Source: a bacterium
GTDB taxonomy: Bacteria; Acidobacteriota; Thermoanaerobaculia; Multivoradales; JAHEKO01
Direction of reading: 5' to 3'
Length of the DNA stretch: 44,282 nt
Assembly (NCBI GenBank): GCA_024224155.1
Contig: JAAENP010000312.1
Coordinates: 1-44,282, forward strand
Shown here: piece by piece, positions 33,164-41,970 of the stretch
Numbering within the stretch: the stretch's first letter is position 1
Layout: every line of letters begins with the position of its first letter
Program-made: the position numbers and the translations under genes
Notes under the pieces: generated by a model
Told to the model about the DNA's origin: nothing
The model's input: the letters and a program-made list of their open reading frames with translations, nothing else
Databases searched by the model: none

Positions 33164-34516
33164 ATGACGCTCGTCGACACCCAGACTCGCCCCGAAACCG
33201 AACTTCCCAAACCGGCCACCGAAGTCCACGAGCGCCTGGCCAAGCACATCCTGGCCGATGGCTTGCCCTTCCTGGTGGATCTCGAGCGCAGCCATGGGCC
33301 CTACCTCGTAGACCAGAGCACCGGCCGGGAGATTCTCGACCTGTTCATGTCCTATGCGACCAGCCCGCTGGGCTACAACCACCCGGCGATGATGACGCCC
33401 GAGTTCCGCGCTCGGATCTTGCCTTCCGCAATCAACAAGCCGTCCAGCTCGGATCTCTACACCGAGCACATGGCCGACTTCGTCGATGCCCTTGCCCGAA
33501 CGGTGCCCGAGTCCCTGGCGGAGCGCATGTTCTTCATTTCGGGTGGAGCCCTTGCGGTCGAGAATGCGTTAAAGACCGCGTTCGACTGGAAGGTCCGCAA
33601 GAACATGGCCGCGGGCCGGGGCGCGAAGGGACACAAAATCATCCATCTGCGCGAGGCCTTCCACGGCCGCAGCGGTTACACCATGTCGATGACCAACACC
33701 GACCCGCGCAAGACCGAGTACTTCCCCCAGTTCGATTGGCCCCGCATCACCAATCCGAAGTTGCGCTTCCCGGTGACCGAGATCGTCACCGAAGAAGTCG
33801 CCGCCGCCGAGCGTGAATCCATCGAGCAGATCAAGAAAGCGCTAATCGACTATCCAGACGACATTGCGGGTCTGATCCTCGAGCCGATTCAGGGCGAAGG
33901 CGGAGACAACCACTTTCGGCGCGAGTATTTCCAGGCGCTCCGCGACCTCGCCGACGAGGCCGAGTTCCTCTTGATCTTCGACGAGGTCCAGACCGGCCTC
34001 GGAACCACCGGCCGTTGGTGGTGCTTCGAGCACTTCGGCGTCGAGCCCGACGTGTTCGCGTTCGGCAAGAAGACTCAGGTCTGCGGTATCTGCGCCAGCG
34101 CCCGTGTCGACGAGGTTCATTCGGTCTTCCAGGTGTCGAGTCGGATCAACTCGACCTGGGGCGGCAATCTGGTCGACATGGTCAGGTGCCAGCGCTACAT
34201 CGAGGTCATCGAGAACGAAAACCTGCTGGCGAGCATCGTGACCGTCGGTGATCATCTTCTCGAAGGTCTGTCCAGGCTGGCCGCCGATCGGCCCGACGTG
34301 GTATCCAACGTGCGCGGTCGTGGCGGCTTCGCGGCATTCGATCTACCGACTCATGAGAAACGCGAAGAGCTCCTCAACGAGATGCTCACCAACGACTTTC
34401 TCGGTTTGCGCTGCGGTTCCAAGGCCATTCGCTTCCGGCCGCCCCTCAATCTCGCGATCGCCGAGGCCGACGACGGCCTGAACCGGCTCGAGCGGTCACT
34501 CGGCCGGATCGTCTGA
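33164..34516 (+). CDS. lat: L-lysine 6-aminotransferase
   Basis: 450-residue class III PLP aminotransferase. Family features: SYATSPLGYNHPAM, FISGGALAVENALKTA, LREAFHGRSGYT, the PLP-ring Asp in FDEVQTGLGTTG, the Schiff-base lysine in FAFGKKTQVCGI, and SRINSTWGGNLVDM. This pattern, especially KKTQVCG and STWGGNLVDMVR, is that of L-lysine 6-transaminase (LAT) rather than ornithine or GABA aminotransferases. It moves the epsilon-amino group of lysine to 2-oxoglutarate, giving aminoadipate semialdehyde. The dehydrogenase that would oxidise this product is encoded 19 bases downstream. Confidence 0.88.
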   Translation: MTLVDTQTRPETELPKPATEVHERLAKHILADGLPFLVDLERSHGPYLVDQSTGREILDLFMSYATSPLGYNHPAMMTPEFRARILPSAINKPSSSDLYTEHMADFVDALARTVPESLAERMFFISGGALAVENALKTAFDWKVRKNMAAGRGAKGHKIIHLREAFHGRSGYTMSMTNTDPRKTEYFPQFDWPRITNPKLRFPVTEIVTEEVAAAERESIEQIKKALIDYPDDIAGLILEPIQGEGGDNHFRREYFQALRDLADEAEFLLIFDEVQTGLGTTGRWWCFEHFGVEPDVFAFGKKTQVCGICASARVDEVHSVFQVSSRINSTWGGNLVDMVRCQRYIEVIENENLLASIVTVGDHLLEGLSRLAADRPDVVSNVRGRGGFAAFDLPTHEKREELLNEMLTNDFLGLRCGSKAIRFRPPLNLAIAEADDGLNRLERSLGRIV

Positions 34517-34535
34517 CCGGCAGAAGGAGAACTCG

Positions 34536-36074
34536 ATGACTGTCGAAACCATGACTTCTCACGCGGCACTGCTGTCGGCGCTGGGCATCGAGCCCTTCAA
34601 CAACGGCGCATTCTGTGGCGAGTGGCTCGGCACCTCAGGGCCCGAGGTGATCTCCGTCGACCCGACCACGGGTGACGAGATCGCGCGGGTCAGAACGGCC
34701 ACCGCCGAGGACTACGAGCGAGTCGTCTCGACCTCCGTCGAGGCTTTTCACGAGTGGCGTGCCTGGCCAGCGCCCAGGCGCGGCGAAATTGTCCGGCTCG
34801 TCGCCGACGAGCTGCGCAAGCACAAGGATGAGCTAGGACGATTGGTGACGCTGGAGATGGGCAAGATCCTCTCCGAGGGCCTGGGCGAAGTTCAGGAGAT
34901 GATCGACATGGCCGATTTCTCGGTCGGGCTGTCGCGACAGCTCTACGGTCTCTCCATGCACTCGGAACGCGCCGAGCATCGAATGTACGAACAGTGGCAT
35001 CCGCTCGGCCCGGTCGGCATCATCACCGCCTTCAACTTCCCGGTCGCGGTGTGGTCCTGGAACGCATTCATCGCGGCCGTGTGCGGCGATTCCAGCATCT
35101 GGAAGCCATCCGCAAAAACCCCTCTGACCGCGGTTGCGGTGACTCACATCGCCGGCCGGGTGCTGGCGGAGAACGGCGCGCCGCCGGTATTCAACCTCTT
35201 GATCGGAGATCGCCATCAAGTCGGCGAGCCGATGACCAAGGACCCACGCATCCCTTTGATCTCGGCAACCGGCTCGACCGGCATGGGCCGGGCAATCGGC
35301 CAAACGGTGGCCCAGCGTCTCGGCCGCAGCCTGCTCGAGCTCGGCGGCAACAACGCCATCGTCGTGATGGACGACGCCGACCTCGACCTGGCCCTGCGCG
35401 CCGTTCTCTTCGGCGCCGTCGGAACCGCCGGGCAGCGCTGTACCTCGACCCGCCGCTTGTTCCTGCAGAAGAACATCGCCGCCGAGATGAAGCAGCAGCT
35501 GACGGCGGCGTATTCATCGGTCTCGATCGGTGACCCGATGGATCCCGCGATCCTCATGGGTCCGCTGGTGGACCAGCGCGCGGTCGACGACATGATGGCC
35601 GCCTTGCAGACGGTCCGCGACCAGGGCGGCCGGATCGTCTGCGGGGGCAACGCGGTCGAGGGCCGCGAAGGTTTCTTCGTCGAACCGACGCTGGTAGAGG
35701 CGAGCACCGACATGCCGATCACCTGCGACGAGACCTTCGCGCCGATTCTCTATCTGTTCGAGTTCGACGAGCTCGACGAGGCCATAGACAGGCACAACGC
35801 GGTGCCGCAGGGACTCTCCTCCGCCATCTTCACGCTCAACATGCGCTCCGCCGAGCGTTTCCTCTCAGCGGCCGGCTCCGATTGCGGCATAGCCAACGTC
35901 AATATCGGCACCTCGGGCGCCGAGATCGGCGGCGCCTTCGGCGGCGAGAAAGACACCGGCGGCGGCCGGGAAGCCGGCTCCGACTCCTGGAAGGCCTACA
36001 TGCGCCGCCAGACCTGTACGCTGAACTATGGCGAAGAGCTGCCGCTGGCGCAGGGCGTCCAGTTCAAGGTCTAG
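34536..36074 (+). CDS. amaB: ALDH7-type aldehyde dehydrogenase, probable aminoadipate-semialdehyde dehydrogenase
   Basis: 512 residues from an ATG with AAGGAGA upstream. ALDH landmarks: FNFPVAVWSWN, KPSAKTPLT, the cofactor-loop TGSTGMGRAIG, the general-base Glu in LELGGNNAIVV and the catalytic Cys in GQRCTSTRRL. The GGNNA and QRCTSTRR forms are those of the ALDH7 (antiquitin/AmaB) family, which oxidises alpha-aminoadipate semialdehyde to aminoadipate. With lat it makes a two-step lysine degradation module. Its last 11 bases overlap the convergent membrane-protein gene. Confidence 0.85.
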   Translation: MTVETMTSHAALLSALGIEPFNNGAFCGEWLGTSGPEVISVDPTTGDEIARVRTATAEDYERVVSTSVEAFHEWRAWPAPRRGEIVRLVADELRKHKDELGRLVTLEMGKILSEGLGEVQEMIDMADFSVGLSRQLYGLSMHSERAEHRMYEQWHPLGPVGIITAFNFPVAVWSWNAFIAAVCGDSSIWKPSAKTPLTAVAVTHIAGRVLAENGAPPVFNLLIGDRHQVGEPMTKDPRIPLISATGSTGMGRAIGQTVAQRLGRSLLELGGNNAIVVMDDADLDLALRAVLFGAVGTAGQRCTSTRRLFLQKNIAAEMKQQLTAAYSSVSIGDPMDPAILMGPLVDQRAVDDMMAALQTVRDQGGRIVCGGNAVEGREGFFVEPTLVEASTDMPITCDETFAPILYLFEFDELDEAIDRHNAVPQGLSSAIFTLNMRSAERFLSAAGSDCGIANVNIGTSGAEIGGAFGGEKDTGGGREAGSDSWKAYMRRQTCTLNYGEELPLAQGVQFKV

Positions 36075-38286
36075 GGATAACGGGCGACGGCCCCCGGCTT
36101 CGCTCAGGGCAGGCGGCGGGTGACCTCCGTCTCGACCGTCTTACCTCGACCTCCGCAGTCGCCAGCGGAGCTCCGGTTCGCGCGGAGAACCAGGCCACGC
36201 CCTCGGCTACGAGGTCGACGGTCAGGAGATAGCGCCCCGGCTCGGCCGGCCACTCGATCTCGAGCTCGGCCGAGAGCGAATCTCCCGGCCGAATCGAGCC
36301 GGTCAGGGGGGCGCGGGGACCGTCAAACGCTATCGGCCTGCCATCGGTCAAACGGCTGAGCCGGTAGCCCAGAACCACCGGTACCACGCCGTCGCTGGTC
36401 CAGGTCGTCGCGCTCGCGTTCCTGGCCTCCAGGCTGACCTTCGAAACCGATCCCGCAGCGGCTTCGCTCGGCAGTGCAACCGAGACGACCTCAGAAGCGA
36501 ACATGTCCTCCGGAATCTCGCCATCGGCCAGGTAGTGGAGCTCCGCGCTCGCCGGCGACCCATCCGGCGTAGCGATCGACAGCCGAAAGCTCTGCACGAC
36601 GAAATCCGATTCGAGCTCCCAGAAAAACCAGAACTGATGCTTGCGCCACGATCGCGACGGCTCGATCTCGATCACCGTGGCTCCGGTCTTCGGCTGTCGA
36701 ATGGGGAAGGCCAGCTCTTTCCCCCAGTCCTCGAAACGCAGTTCCAGGTCGCGAGCCCGCGAGCGAACCAGGAACCTCATCACGCCCCCGGAGCGGCGCC
36801 GCGCGACTTCGAGCTCCGCGGGCTTCGCGCCGGTTTCGAGCACGAAGCTATTCGAGCGCACCCGAGCGAAGGGATCGACGAAACGCACGAAGTCCCACGA
36901 CAGCCGGTAGTCCTCGTCTCCCGGAGCCACGCCCGGGCGCCGCCAGTACCGCTCGAGATGACCCTCGAGATTGTCCGAGGTCGACTCGTAAGGAAACCAG
37001 CGAAAGACGCCGGCATAGGCATGCCCCTGACTCGACTGCACCGCCTCGGGAACCTGCAAGGCCGAGAGCAGGGCGGAACCTGCGACCAGAAGCGAAACCA
37101 GCCATGGCGCCAGCAGCCACCGCCGGCGCGGGAGAGCGGCCAGCGCCGGTAACAGAGCCCCGTAGACAGGAAGAAAGTACCGGTTCCCGATACAGGAACC
37201 GCCACCGAAGTAGTTGTGGGGCAGAAAGACCAGGTAGGCACCCACGACCGCGACGATGCCCAGGCCCAAACAGACCGTGACACGGTCAAAGCGACGCCCG
37301 CACAGAACGAGTAGAACAAGGGCCGTCGGGAAGTACAGCAGCAGTCCTGTGTGCCGCCCCGAAAAAAAATAGAGGGCCGAATAGGCGCTGACCTGGGGCC
37401 GGACGGCTCGCAGCCTCACCGTCGCGAGTGCCGCCCCGAAGCCGCCGCCGGCCAGGGCCTCGCTGTCCTCGTCGGCCTCCACACTGAAGCTCGTCCGCTC
37501 CGAAAGATACGGCGACACCGCGCCGCCGAGGGCCCAGTTCAAGCCGAGACCCAGGGCCAACACCAGGGCCGCGGCGACGAGAATCTGGCCCGCCTGCTTG
37601 TACAGCTTGAATGAAGCCGCGGCCGCAACCGCGGCGACAGCGAGCGGAGCGTTCGTGATCCTCATCGCCACCGCCAGTCCAAGGAGACCGCCACCCAGGA
37701 TGAGCCAGCCGGTATCCGAGCCCTTCGATCGCCCATGCGTGCGGAGTCGAGCCACACACAGCGAAAGCCCCGCCAACACGACCGCGAACTGAAGCAAGTC
37801 GCTAGTCAGCCAAACCGTGTATGGGATGACGGCACCGGCACAGAGAAACGTAGTCAGGGTCAGCAACCAGCGCTCGGGATCAATAGCCCGCAACAGCCCG
37901 CCGGCCGCGAACGCAGCCGCAGCGAACGCCAGCAGGTTCAGGAATACGACCCCGGACTTGCCGGCCACTCGATAGAAGGGCGCAGCCAGCACGGGCTGCA
38001 CGACCGGCTTCGAGTACGTCAGCCGCCCTTGGGTAGTCTGCAGAATCACCGCGGATCCGGCTGAGCCGCGTCCCTCTTCCTCGAGACGAGCTTCATCGGC
38101 ATCGCCAAACTCGAGATCACCGTCGAGAGCCAGACTCTCGGCCATGTGCAGATAGGTCGGCTCATCGCCGGACAGCCTGCTGAACGAGTCTCGGACCGAC
38201 GCTAGGCCCAGCAGGCCCGCGAGCGTGATTAGCGCCAATACCAGAGCGATGGCTCGATCGCGCACCGCGCGCTCAGGTAACCGCAT
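36064..38286 (-). CDS. GT-C-like multispanning membrane protein with large C-terminal domain
   Basis: 740 residues. After a first membrane helix comes SGDEPTYLHMAESL, where the Asp-Glu pair in the first outer loop is the hallmark of GT-C glycosyltransferases that use lipid-phosphate sugars. About ten further helices run to residue ~395, then a soluble, mainly beta C-terminal region (395-710) probably faces the periplasm. Likely role: adding a sugar to a lipid, protein or glycan on the outer face. The final residues, ACPERSRGPSPVIPRP, are encoded by a repeat-like sequence (36098-36116) and run into the convergent ALDH gene, suggesting that the original 3' end was replaced or extended. Start overlaps the stop of the lipid kinase gene. 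Confidence 0.65.
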   Translation of the reverse strand: MRLPERAVRDRAIALVLALITLAGLLGLASVRDSFSRLSGDEPTYLHMAESLALDGDLEFGDADEARLEEEGRGSAGSAVILQTTQGRLTYSKPVVQPVLAAPFYRVAGKSGVVFLNLLAFAAAAFAAGGLLRAIDPERWLLTLTTFLCAGAVIPYTVWLTSDLLQFAVVLAGLSLCVARLRTHGRSKGSDTGWLILGGGLLGLAVAMRITNAPLAVAAVAAAASFKLYKQAGQILVAAALVLALGLGLNWALGGAVSPYLSERTSFSVEADEDSEALAGGGFGAALATVRLRAVRPQVSAYSALYFFSGRHTGLLLYFPTALVLLVLCGRRFDRVTVCLGLGIVAVVGAYLVFLPHNYFGGGSCIGNRYFLPVYGALLPALAALPRRRWLLAPWLVSLLVAGSALLSALQVPEAVQSSQGHAYAGVFRWFPYESTSDNLEGHLERYWRRPGVAPGDEDYRLSWDFVRFVDPFARVRSNSFVLETGAKPAELEVARRRSGGVMRFLVRSRARDLELRFEDWGKELAFPIRQPKTGATVIEIEPSRSWRKHQFWFFWELESDFVVQSFRLSIATPDGSPASAELHYLADGEIPEDMFASEVVSVALPSEAAAGSVSKVSLEARNASATTWTSDGVVPVVLGYRLSRLTDGRPIAFDGPRAPLTGSIRPGDSLSAELEIEWPAEPGRYLLTVDLVAEGVAWFSARTGAPLATAEVEVRRSRRRSPAACPERSRGPSPVIPRP
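36098..36116. repeat. TTCGCTCAGGGC-type repeat, copy 1
   Basis: CTTCGCTCAGGGCAGGCGG, read on the other strand, encodes the ACPERSRG string at the C-terminus of the membrane protein. A near match (CTTCGCTCGAGGGCAAGCGG) lies at 42912-42931. The pair suggests a dispersed intergenic repeat. Confidence 0.35.
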
Positions 38287-39169
38287 CGGGGGATCTTATG
38301 CCGATCACCTTCAAAGCTCCGCGCTCGATGGAAAGCTCGAGCGGCTCTCGATGAACTCGATCGACAAGCTCGCCGTCACAAGCGAGCCACATTTCCCGGT
38401 CAAACGAGATTCGCGCCCACGGCGTGCGGCGAATCTCGACCGCCGGGTGACCGACGTGAGCTCCCTTGAAGACTCGAGGGAACACCTGGAGCAGAAGCCT
38501 GAGCTTGGACATCGAGCGGACAATCACCAGGTCGAACTGGCCGTCGTCCATCTCCGCATCCGGCGCGATATACATCCCGCCGCCGAAACGGGGCGCGTTG
38601 CAGGCAGTCGCGAACATGATCTCGTCGTGGTACTCGCCACCCTGCCACTCGACGCGGGCTCTCGGCGGCCGGTAACCGACCACGGTTCGCAAGACCGCGA
38701 CGACATAGGTGAGCTTGTGCGGCCACCACCGCGGCTGGCCGTCGGCGGTCACCGAGCAGGCGCTGTCGAAACCGGCGCCGCCGTAGAGAACGAACCTGAG
38801 CTCACCGACCCGCCCCAGGTCGATCGGCCGCGGCTCGCCGTGAAGCGCGAGATCGAGGGCCTCGACGAACCGGTACGGCACTCCGAGGGAGCAGGCGAGA
38901 TCGTCGCCCCGGCCGCAGGGGATGACGGCGAGAGCGCAGTTGGTTCCGGCAAGTCCTTGCACCGCCAGGTGCATCGAGCCGTCGCCACCGGCCACGATCA
39001 GCCTCTCGACGCCGTCGGTCGCGGCGCGACGCGCTTGGGCGGTCAAGTCCGGGCCGCTGCAAGTCACGTGTAGATCAGCCCCCAGCTCGGCGGCCTTGCG
39101 CCGCAGCGCGCCCAGATGTCTCTTCGCCCGGCCTCCGCCGGAGGTCGGATTCACCAAGAACCGGAGCAC
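38273..39169 (-). CDS. Diacylglycerol kinase-family lipid kinase
   Basis: 298 residues from a GTG start. The N-terminal catalytic domain has FLVNPTSGGGRA at the phosphate-binding strand, the nucleotide-binding motif VAGGDGSMH, and IPCGRGDDLACSLG at the usual GTgNDfA position (Gly-Arg-Gly-Asp-Asp variant). The C-terminal beta-sandwich domain includes APDAEMDDGQFDLVIV. Members phosphorylate diacylglycerol, sphingoid bases or related lipids with ATP. It precedes, and slightly overlaps, the GT-C-like gene, so a shared role in membrane lipid or glycolipid metabolism is plausible. Confidence 0.85.
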   Translation of the reverse strand: MLRFLVNPTSGGGRAKRHLGALRRKAAELGADLHVTCSGPDLTAQARRAATDGVERLIVAGGDGSMHLAVQGLAGTNCALAVIPCGRGDDLACSLGVPYRFVEALDLALHGEPRPIDLGRVGELRFVLYGGAGFDSACSVTADGQPRWWPHKLTYVVAVLRTVVGYRPPRARVEWQGGEYHDEIMFATACNAPRFGGGMYIAPDAEMDDGQFDLVIVRSMSKLRLLLQVFPRVFKGAHVGHPAVEIRRTPWARISFDREMWLACDGELVDRVHREPLELSIERGALKVIGIRSPDAVT

Positions 39170-39660
39170 GGGGCCAATTGTAGCGGTCGACCTCCGTGCC
39201 GACCGAGCCTGCGCCTCGGCGCCGATTGGCAGGTCAGCCAGCCAGGGGACGCCTCGGGCTTCTCGGCCTGCTGGCGTCAGGCCCTCGGCTGCGCGCCGCT
39301 ACGCGCAAACCAATGGTGCCCTCCGAGTCGATCGCGCGTGCGCTTGCGGCGAGCCCCCTGGCCGGCTGCCTGCCGAATCGGCTTGCCCTCAGCGCGTACC
39401 GATACAAAGAGCCGGTTCCGGCCTGGCCGGCGCGGAGCCGTTTGAGGCGGTGCGAGGATCCGGCGTGGCAAGTGGAGGGGGAGGCGAGGAGCAGCGATTT
39501 GCCCGCACCGCAGCGGCAGACTCGGCAGCACGGCTCCTGCTCGCGGAAGGTAGCGAGGAGACGCGCAAATCGCCCGAGACGACTTCTCCGAGAGCCCGCC
39601 GGATCGCATGAGCCGAAAGGCTCGAGCGACGGCGAGGTCGGAACCGGCGCCCGGTCATCC
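39170..39660. other. Non-coding stretch between mqnC and the lipid kinase
   Basis: About 490 bases with no convincing gene; open frames here have Arg/Ala/Pro-rich translations typical of GC-rich non-coding DNA. The only clear structure is a GNRA hairpin GAGCC-GAAA-GGCTC at 39610-39623, just downstream of the mqnC stop in the minus-strand sense. It might hold an RNA gene, but I recognise none. Confidence 0.5.
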
Positions 39661-40845
39661 CTACCCGATGACCGGCAGCGGCGACGACACCAGATCGCGC
39701 TTGGCCGCCGTCAGCGACGAGCGGTACTTGGCGGCCAGGGGCGCGGTGTCCTCGCGCGTCACCAGGCGCTCGTAGAGATTGGTCCGCTGCTTGGGCTCAT
39801 GGCCCGCGGAGCGGATCAGGTGCTCCATCTCGTCCTGGGTCATCTTGTAGGCGGTGCCCGCCGCCGAGACCACGTTCTCCTCGATCATGATCGAGCCCAT
39901 GTCGTCGGCTCCGAACTTGAGCGCCAGCTGGCCGATCTTCTTGCCCTGAGTCACCCAACTGGTCTGCAGGTGTCGAACGTTGTCGAAGAAGAGCCGCGAC
40001 ACGGCGAGTGTCGTCAGGTACTCGTGAGCGAACGTCTCCGGCACATCCTCCATCTCGGTGTGATCGTGCTGGAAGGTCCAGGAAATGAACGCCGTGAAGC
40101 CACCGGTTTCGTCCTGCAGGTCGCGAACGCGCTGCATGTGCTCGACTCGCGCTTCGAGTTCCTCACCCATGCCGTACATCATCGTCGCCGAAGTCCTGAG
40201 ATCGTTCCTGTGCGCCTGGCGCATGATGTCCAGCCACTCGTCGGCCGAGGTCTTGCCGTAGGCCAGAACCTCTTTGCGCACGCTATCGACGAGGATCTCC
40301 GCCCCACCACCCGGGATCGACTGCAGGCCGGCGGCCTTCAAGCGCGCGATCACGTCGTAGAAGCTCATCCGCTCGAGCTTGGCGATGAACTTCACCTCGG
40401 GAGGCGAGAAGGCGTGCAGGTGAACCTCAGGATAGCGGCTCTTCAGGTACTTGAGGAGGTCCTCGTAGTAGCTGAGCGGCAGGTCCGGATGGACCCCGCC
40501 CTGCATCAGGATGCCGGTGCCGTTGAGAGCCAACGTCTCTTCGACCTTCTTGCCGATCTCCTCGAAATTCAACAGGTAGCCTTCCTCGTCTCCGGGCTCC
40601 CGGTAAAAGGCGCAGAAGCGGCACTTGTAGATGCAAACGTTGGTGTAGTTGATGTTGCGGTCGATGTTGTAAGTCGCCACGCCGGGATCGTTAAAGCGAT
40701 TGCGAACCTCTTCGGCTGCCAGACCGAGCTCGATCAAATCGCCGTCCAAAAGCAGCCGGTGGGCGTCGGCGGCCGAGATTCGGCGGCCGGCGACGGCGTC
40801 GTCGAGAATCGCGTCGGCCCGTCGGCCGGAGGGATCGAAGTCCAT
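39661..40845 (-). CDS. mqnC: Cyclic dehypoxanthine futalosine synthase
   Basis: 394-residue radical SAM protein of the futalosine menaquinone pathway. The cluster motif is CIYKCRFC in the context NYTNVCIYKCRFCAFYR, and other MqnC blocks are ILMQGGVHPDLPLSYYEDLL, HAFSPPEV, SIPGGGAEILVD, ATMMYGMGEE and FISWTFQ. It cyclises dehypoxanthine futalosine. It lacks nothing obvious of the family. The pathway partner mqnA lies 1.1 kb upstream on the same strand; mqnB, mqnD and mqnE are outside the window. The gene starts 12 bases after the nucleotidyltransferase stop. Confidence 0.93.
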   Translation of the reverse strand: MDFDPSGRRADAILDDAVAGRRISAADAHRLLLDGDLIELGLAAEEVRNRFNDPGVATYNIDRNINYTNVCIYKCRFCAFYREPGDEEGYLLNFEEIGKKVEETLALNGTGILMQGGVHPDLPLSYYEDLLKYLKSRYPEVHLHAFSPPEVKFIAKLERMSFYDVIARLKAAGLQSIPGGGAEILVDSVRKEVLAYGKTSADEWLDIMRQAHRNDLRTSATMMYGMGEELEARVEHMQRVRDLQDETGGFTAFISWTFQHDHTEMEDVPETFAHEYLTTLAVSRLFFDNVRHLQTSWVTQGKKIGQLALKFGADDMGSIMIEENVVSAAGTAYKMTQDEMEHLIRSAGHEPKQRTNLYERLVTREDTAPLAAKYRSSLTAAKRDLVSSPLPVIG

Positions 40846-40857
40846 GGTCGTCCTACC

Positions 40858-41313
40858 CTACTCTTTCTCTGTTCTTGCCAAGCGCTCGAGACGCCGGATG
40901 TCCGGCCGGTCCTTCTCGGGCCGGCCGGTCGCGCGTTTCATTGCGAGCAACTGATCGACTCCGGCGAAATGAGTTGGAGTGCCCGCGAGCTCTCCCGCGA
41001 TCTTCCCTTCCCACACCTCGCGCCACTCGACGCCCGGCACGCGCGAGTGAATCTCGACCCGCAGAAGACCGCCGAACGACAAGATATCTCCCGAGATGAA
41101 GTCCTCCACGGAGAACTTCGGTTCGAACCCTCCCCAGCTCGCAACGGCCGCTCGCGCTCGCGCAGCATTCTCCAGCGTTGGGGCGATCAGAACGTCGATG
41201 TCACGGGTGGTTCGATAGGGCACGTGGGACAGGACCGCCATCCCGCCGATGACTACATAGTCCGCGCCTTCTTTGTTGAGCGCAGCCAGGAAATCGGCAA
41301 AGTCCTTTGTCAT
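40858..41313 (-). CDS. Nucleotidyltransferase-fold protein (DUF6036-like)
   Basis: 151 residues. The N-terminal half has the minimal nucleotidyltransferase pattern: VIGGMAVLSHVPYRTTRDIDVLI, where GG starts the active-site strand and D-I-D would bind metal. The C-terminal half ends in a conserved DQLLAMKRATGRPKD-like helix that is common in this family. Proteins of this type act as stand-alone enzymes or toxin/antitoxin partners; the substrate is unknown. A GAGGA element precedes the ATG. It and its small overlapping partner interrupt the mqn genes. Confidence 0.7.
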   Translation of the reverse strand: MTKDFADFLAALNKEGADYVVIGGMAVLSHVPYRTTRDIDVLIAPTLENAARARAAVASWGGFEPKFSVEDFISGDILSFGGLLRVEIHSRVPGVEWREVWEGKIAGELAGTPTHFAGVDQLLAMKRATGRPEKDRPDIRRLERLARTEKE

Positions 41314-41503
41314 CGGCCAGTCCTCGCGTCAGCCACAGGCTGTACGTTACGTCCAGTAGTGCGGTCGCCGCCGCCATCCGCTCCGCCGGAGAGGCGGCCC
41401 TTGCATCAGCCACCTCGTCGGCGATGATCTGCTCATCCGAGCTCGAAAGGGAATAGCGCCTCTGGCGGGTACGACTCATCACATCGAATTTTAGCAGGCT
41501 CAT
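41201..41503 (-). CDS. Small helical protein overlapping the nucleotidyltransferase gene
   Basis: Up to 100 residues from ATG 41503 (GTG 41482 and ATG 41479 are alternatives). The first ~65 residues look protein-like (SSSDEQIIADEVADARAASPAERMAAATALLDVTYSLWL), but the last ~38 codons overlap the start of the nucleotidyltransferase in another frame and read as arginine-rich noise. Overlaps this long are rare; a frameshift near 41310, or a naturally long tail, are both possible. Perhaps the partner (antitoxin-like) of the downstream gene. Confidence 0.5.
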   Translation of the reverse strand: MSLLKFDVMSRTRQRRYSLSSSDEQIIADEVADARAASPAERMAAATALLDVTYSLWLTRGLADDKGLCRFPGCAQQRRRGLCSHRRDGGPVPRALSNHP

Positions 41504-41523
41504 TCGTTACTTGACGGCTGGCA

Positions 41524-41970
41524 TCAAGACTCGGCAAGTCCGCCATAGTCCAGAACACCGACCTGTGAGGTCATCTTCCAGCCCGTATCCGTCTTGACGT
41601 AGATCTTGCACGTCCGGCCGCACCAGTGGAAGTCCTCGCCGGTTCGGCGGTTGCGCCAGAGGGTGTCGATGTCGACGACCGCGAAGGCTCCGTCGCCCTC
41701 CTTGGAGACCTCGATCTTCTCGGTCCGCCGCTCGTTTCGGACCAGATCGTGCGAGTCGAAGAGCTCCTGCCAGCCGGAACCCCAACGATCGACGTCGTAT
41801 CGGCCCCATTCCATGACCCATTCGATCGGGTCGTGCGCCTGAGCCGACGGCGGCCACGGCCAGACCATGTCGTGATGGAAGCAGGTGAGCAGAAGTTGAA
41901 CGTCCCGCGTATCCCAGGCTCGAGTCTCGCGATCGACGATCTCCCGAATCTCATCACTGGGTCGGCTCAT
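41524..41970 (-). CDS. NTF2/SnoaL-like domain protein
   Basis: 148 residues from ATG 41970, overlapping the mqnA stop (ATGA), so translationally coupled. The chain fits the cone-shaped NTF2-like fold: a long N-terminal helix with IVDRETRAWDTRDVQLLLTCFHHDMVW followed by curved beta strands (AVVDIDTLWRN, GRTCKIYVKTDTGWKM). Such domains bind or transform small hydrophobic molecules or serve in assembly; the function here is unknown. Its coupling with mqnA hints at a metabolic link but may be incidental. Confidence 0.75.
   Translation of the reverse strand: MSRPSDEIREIVDRETRAWDTRDVQLLLTCFHHDMVWPWPPSAQAHDPIEWVMEWGRYDVDRWGSGWQELFDSHDLVRNERRTEKIEVSKEGDGAFAVVDIDTLWRNRRTGEDFHWCGRTCKIYVKTDTGWKMTSQVGVLDYGGLAES

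Noticed and set aside
39196-41427. 743-codon plus-strand open frame
   Set aside because: It is antisense to mqnC and the nucleotidyltransferase, both with clear family motifs; its translation has no recognisable domain and reflects GC-rich codon bias.
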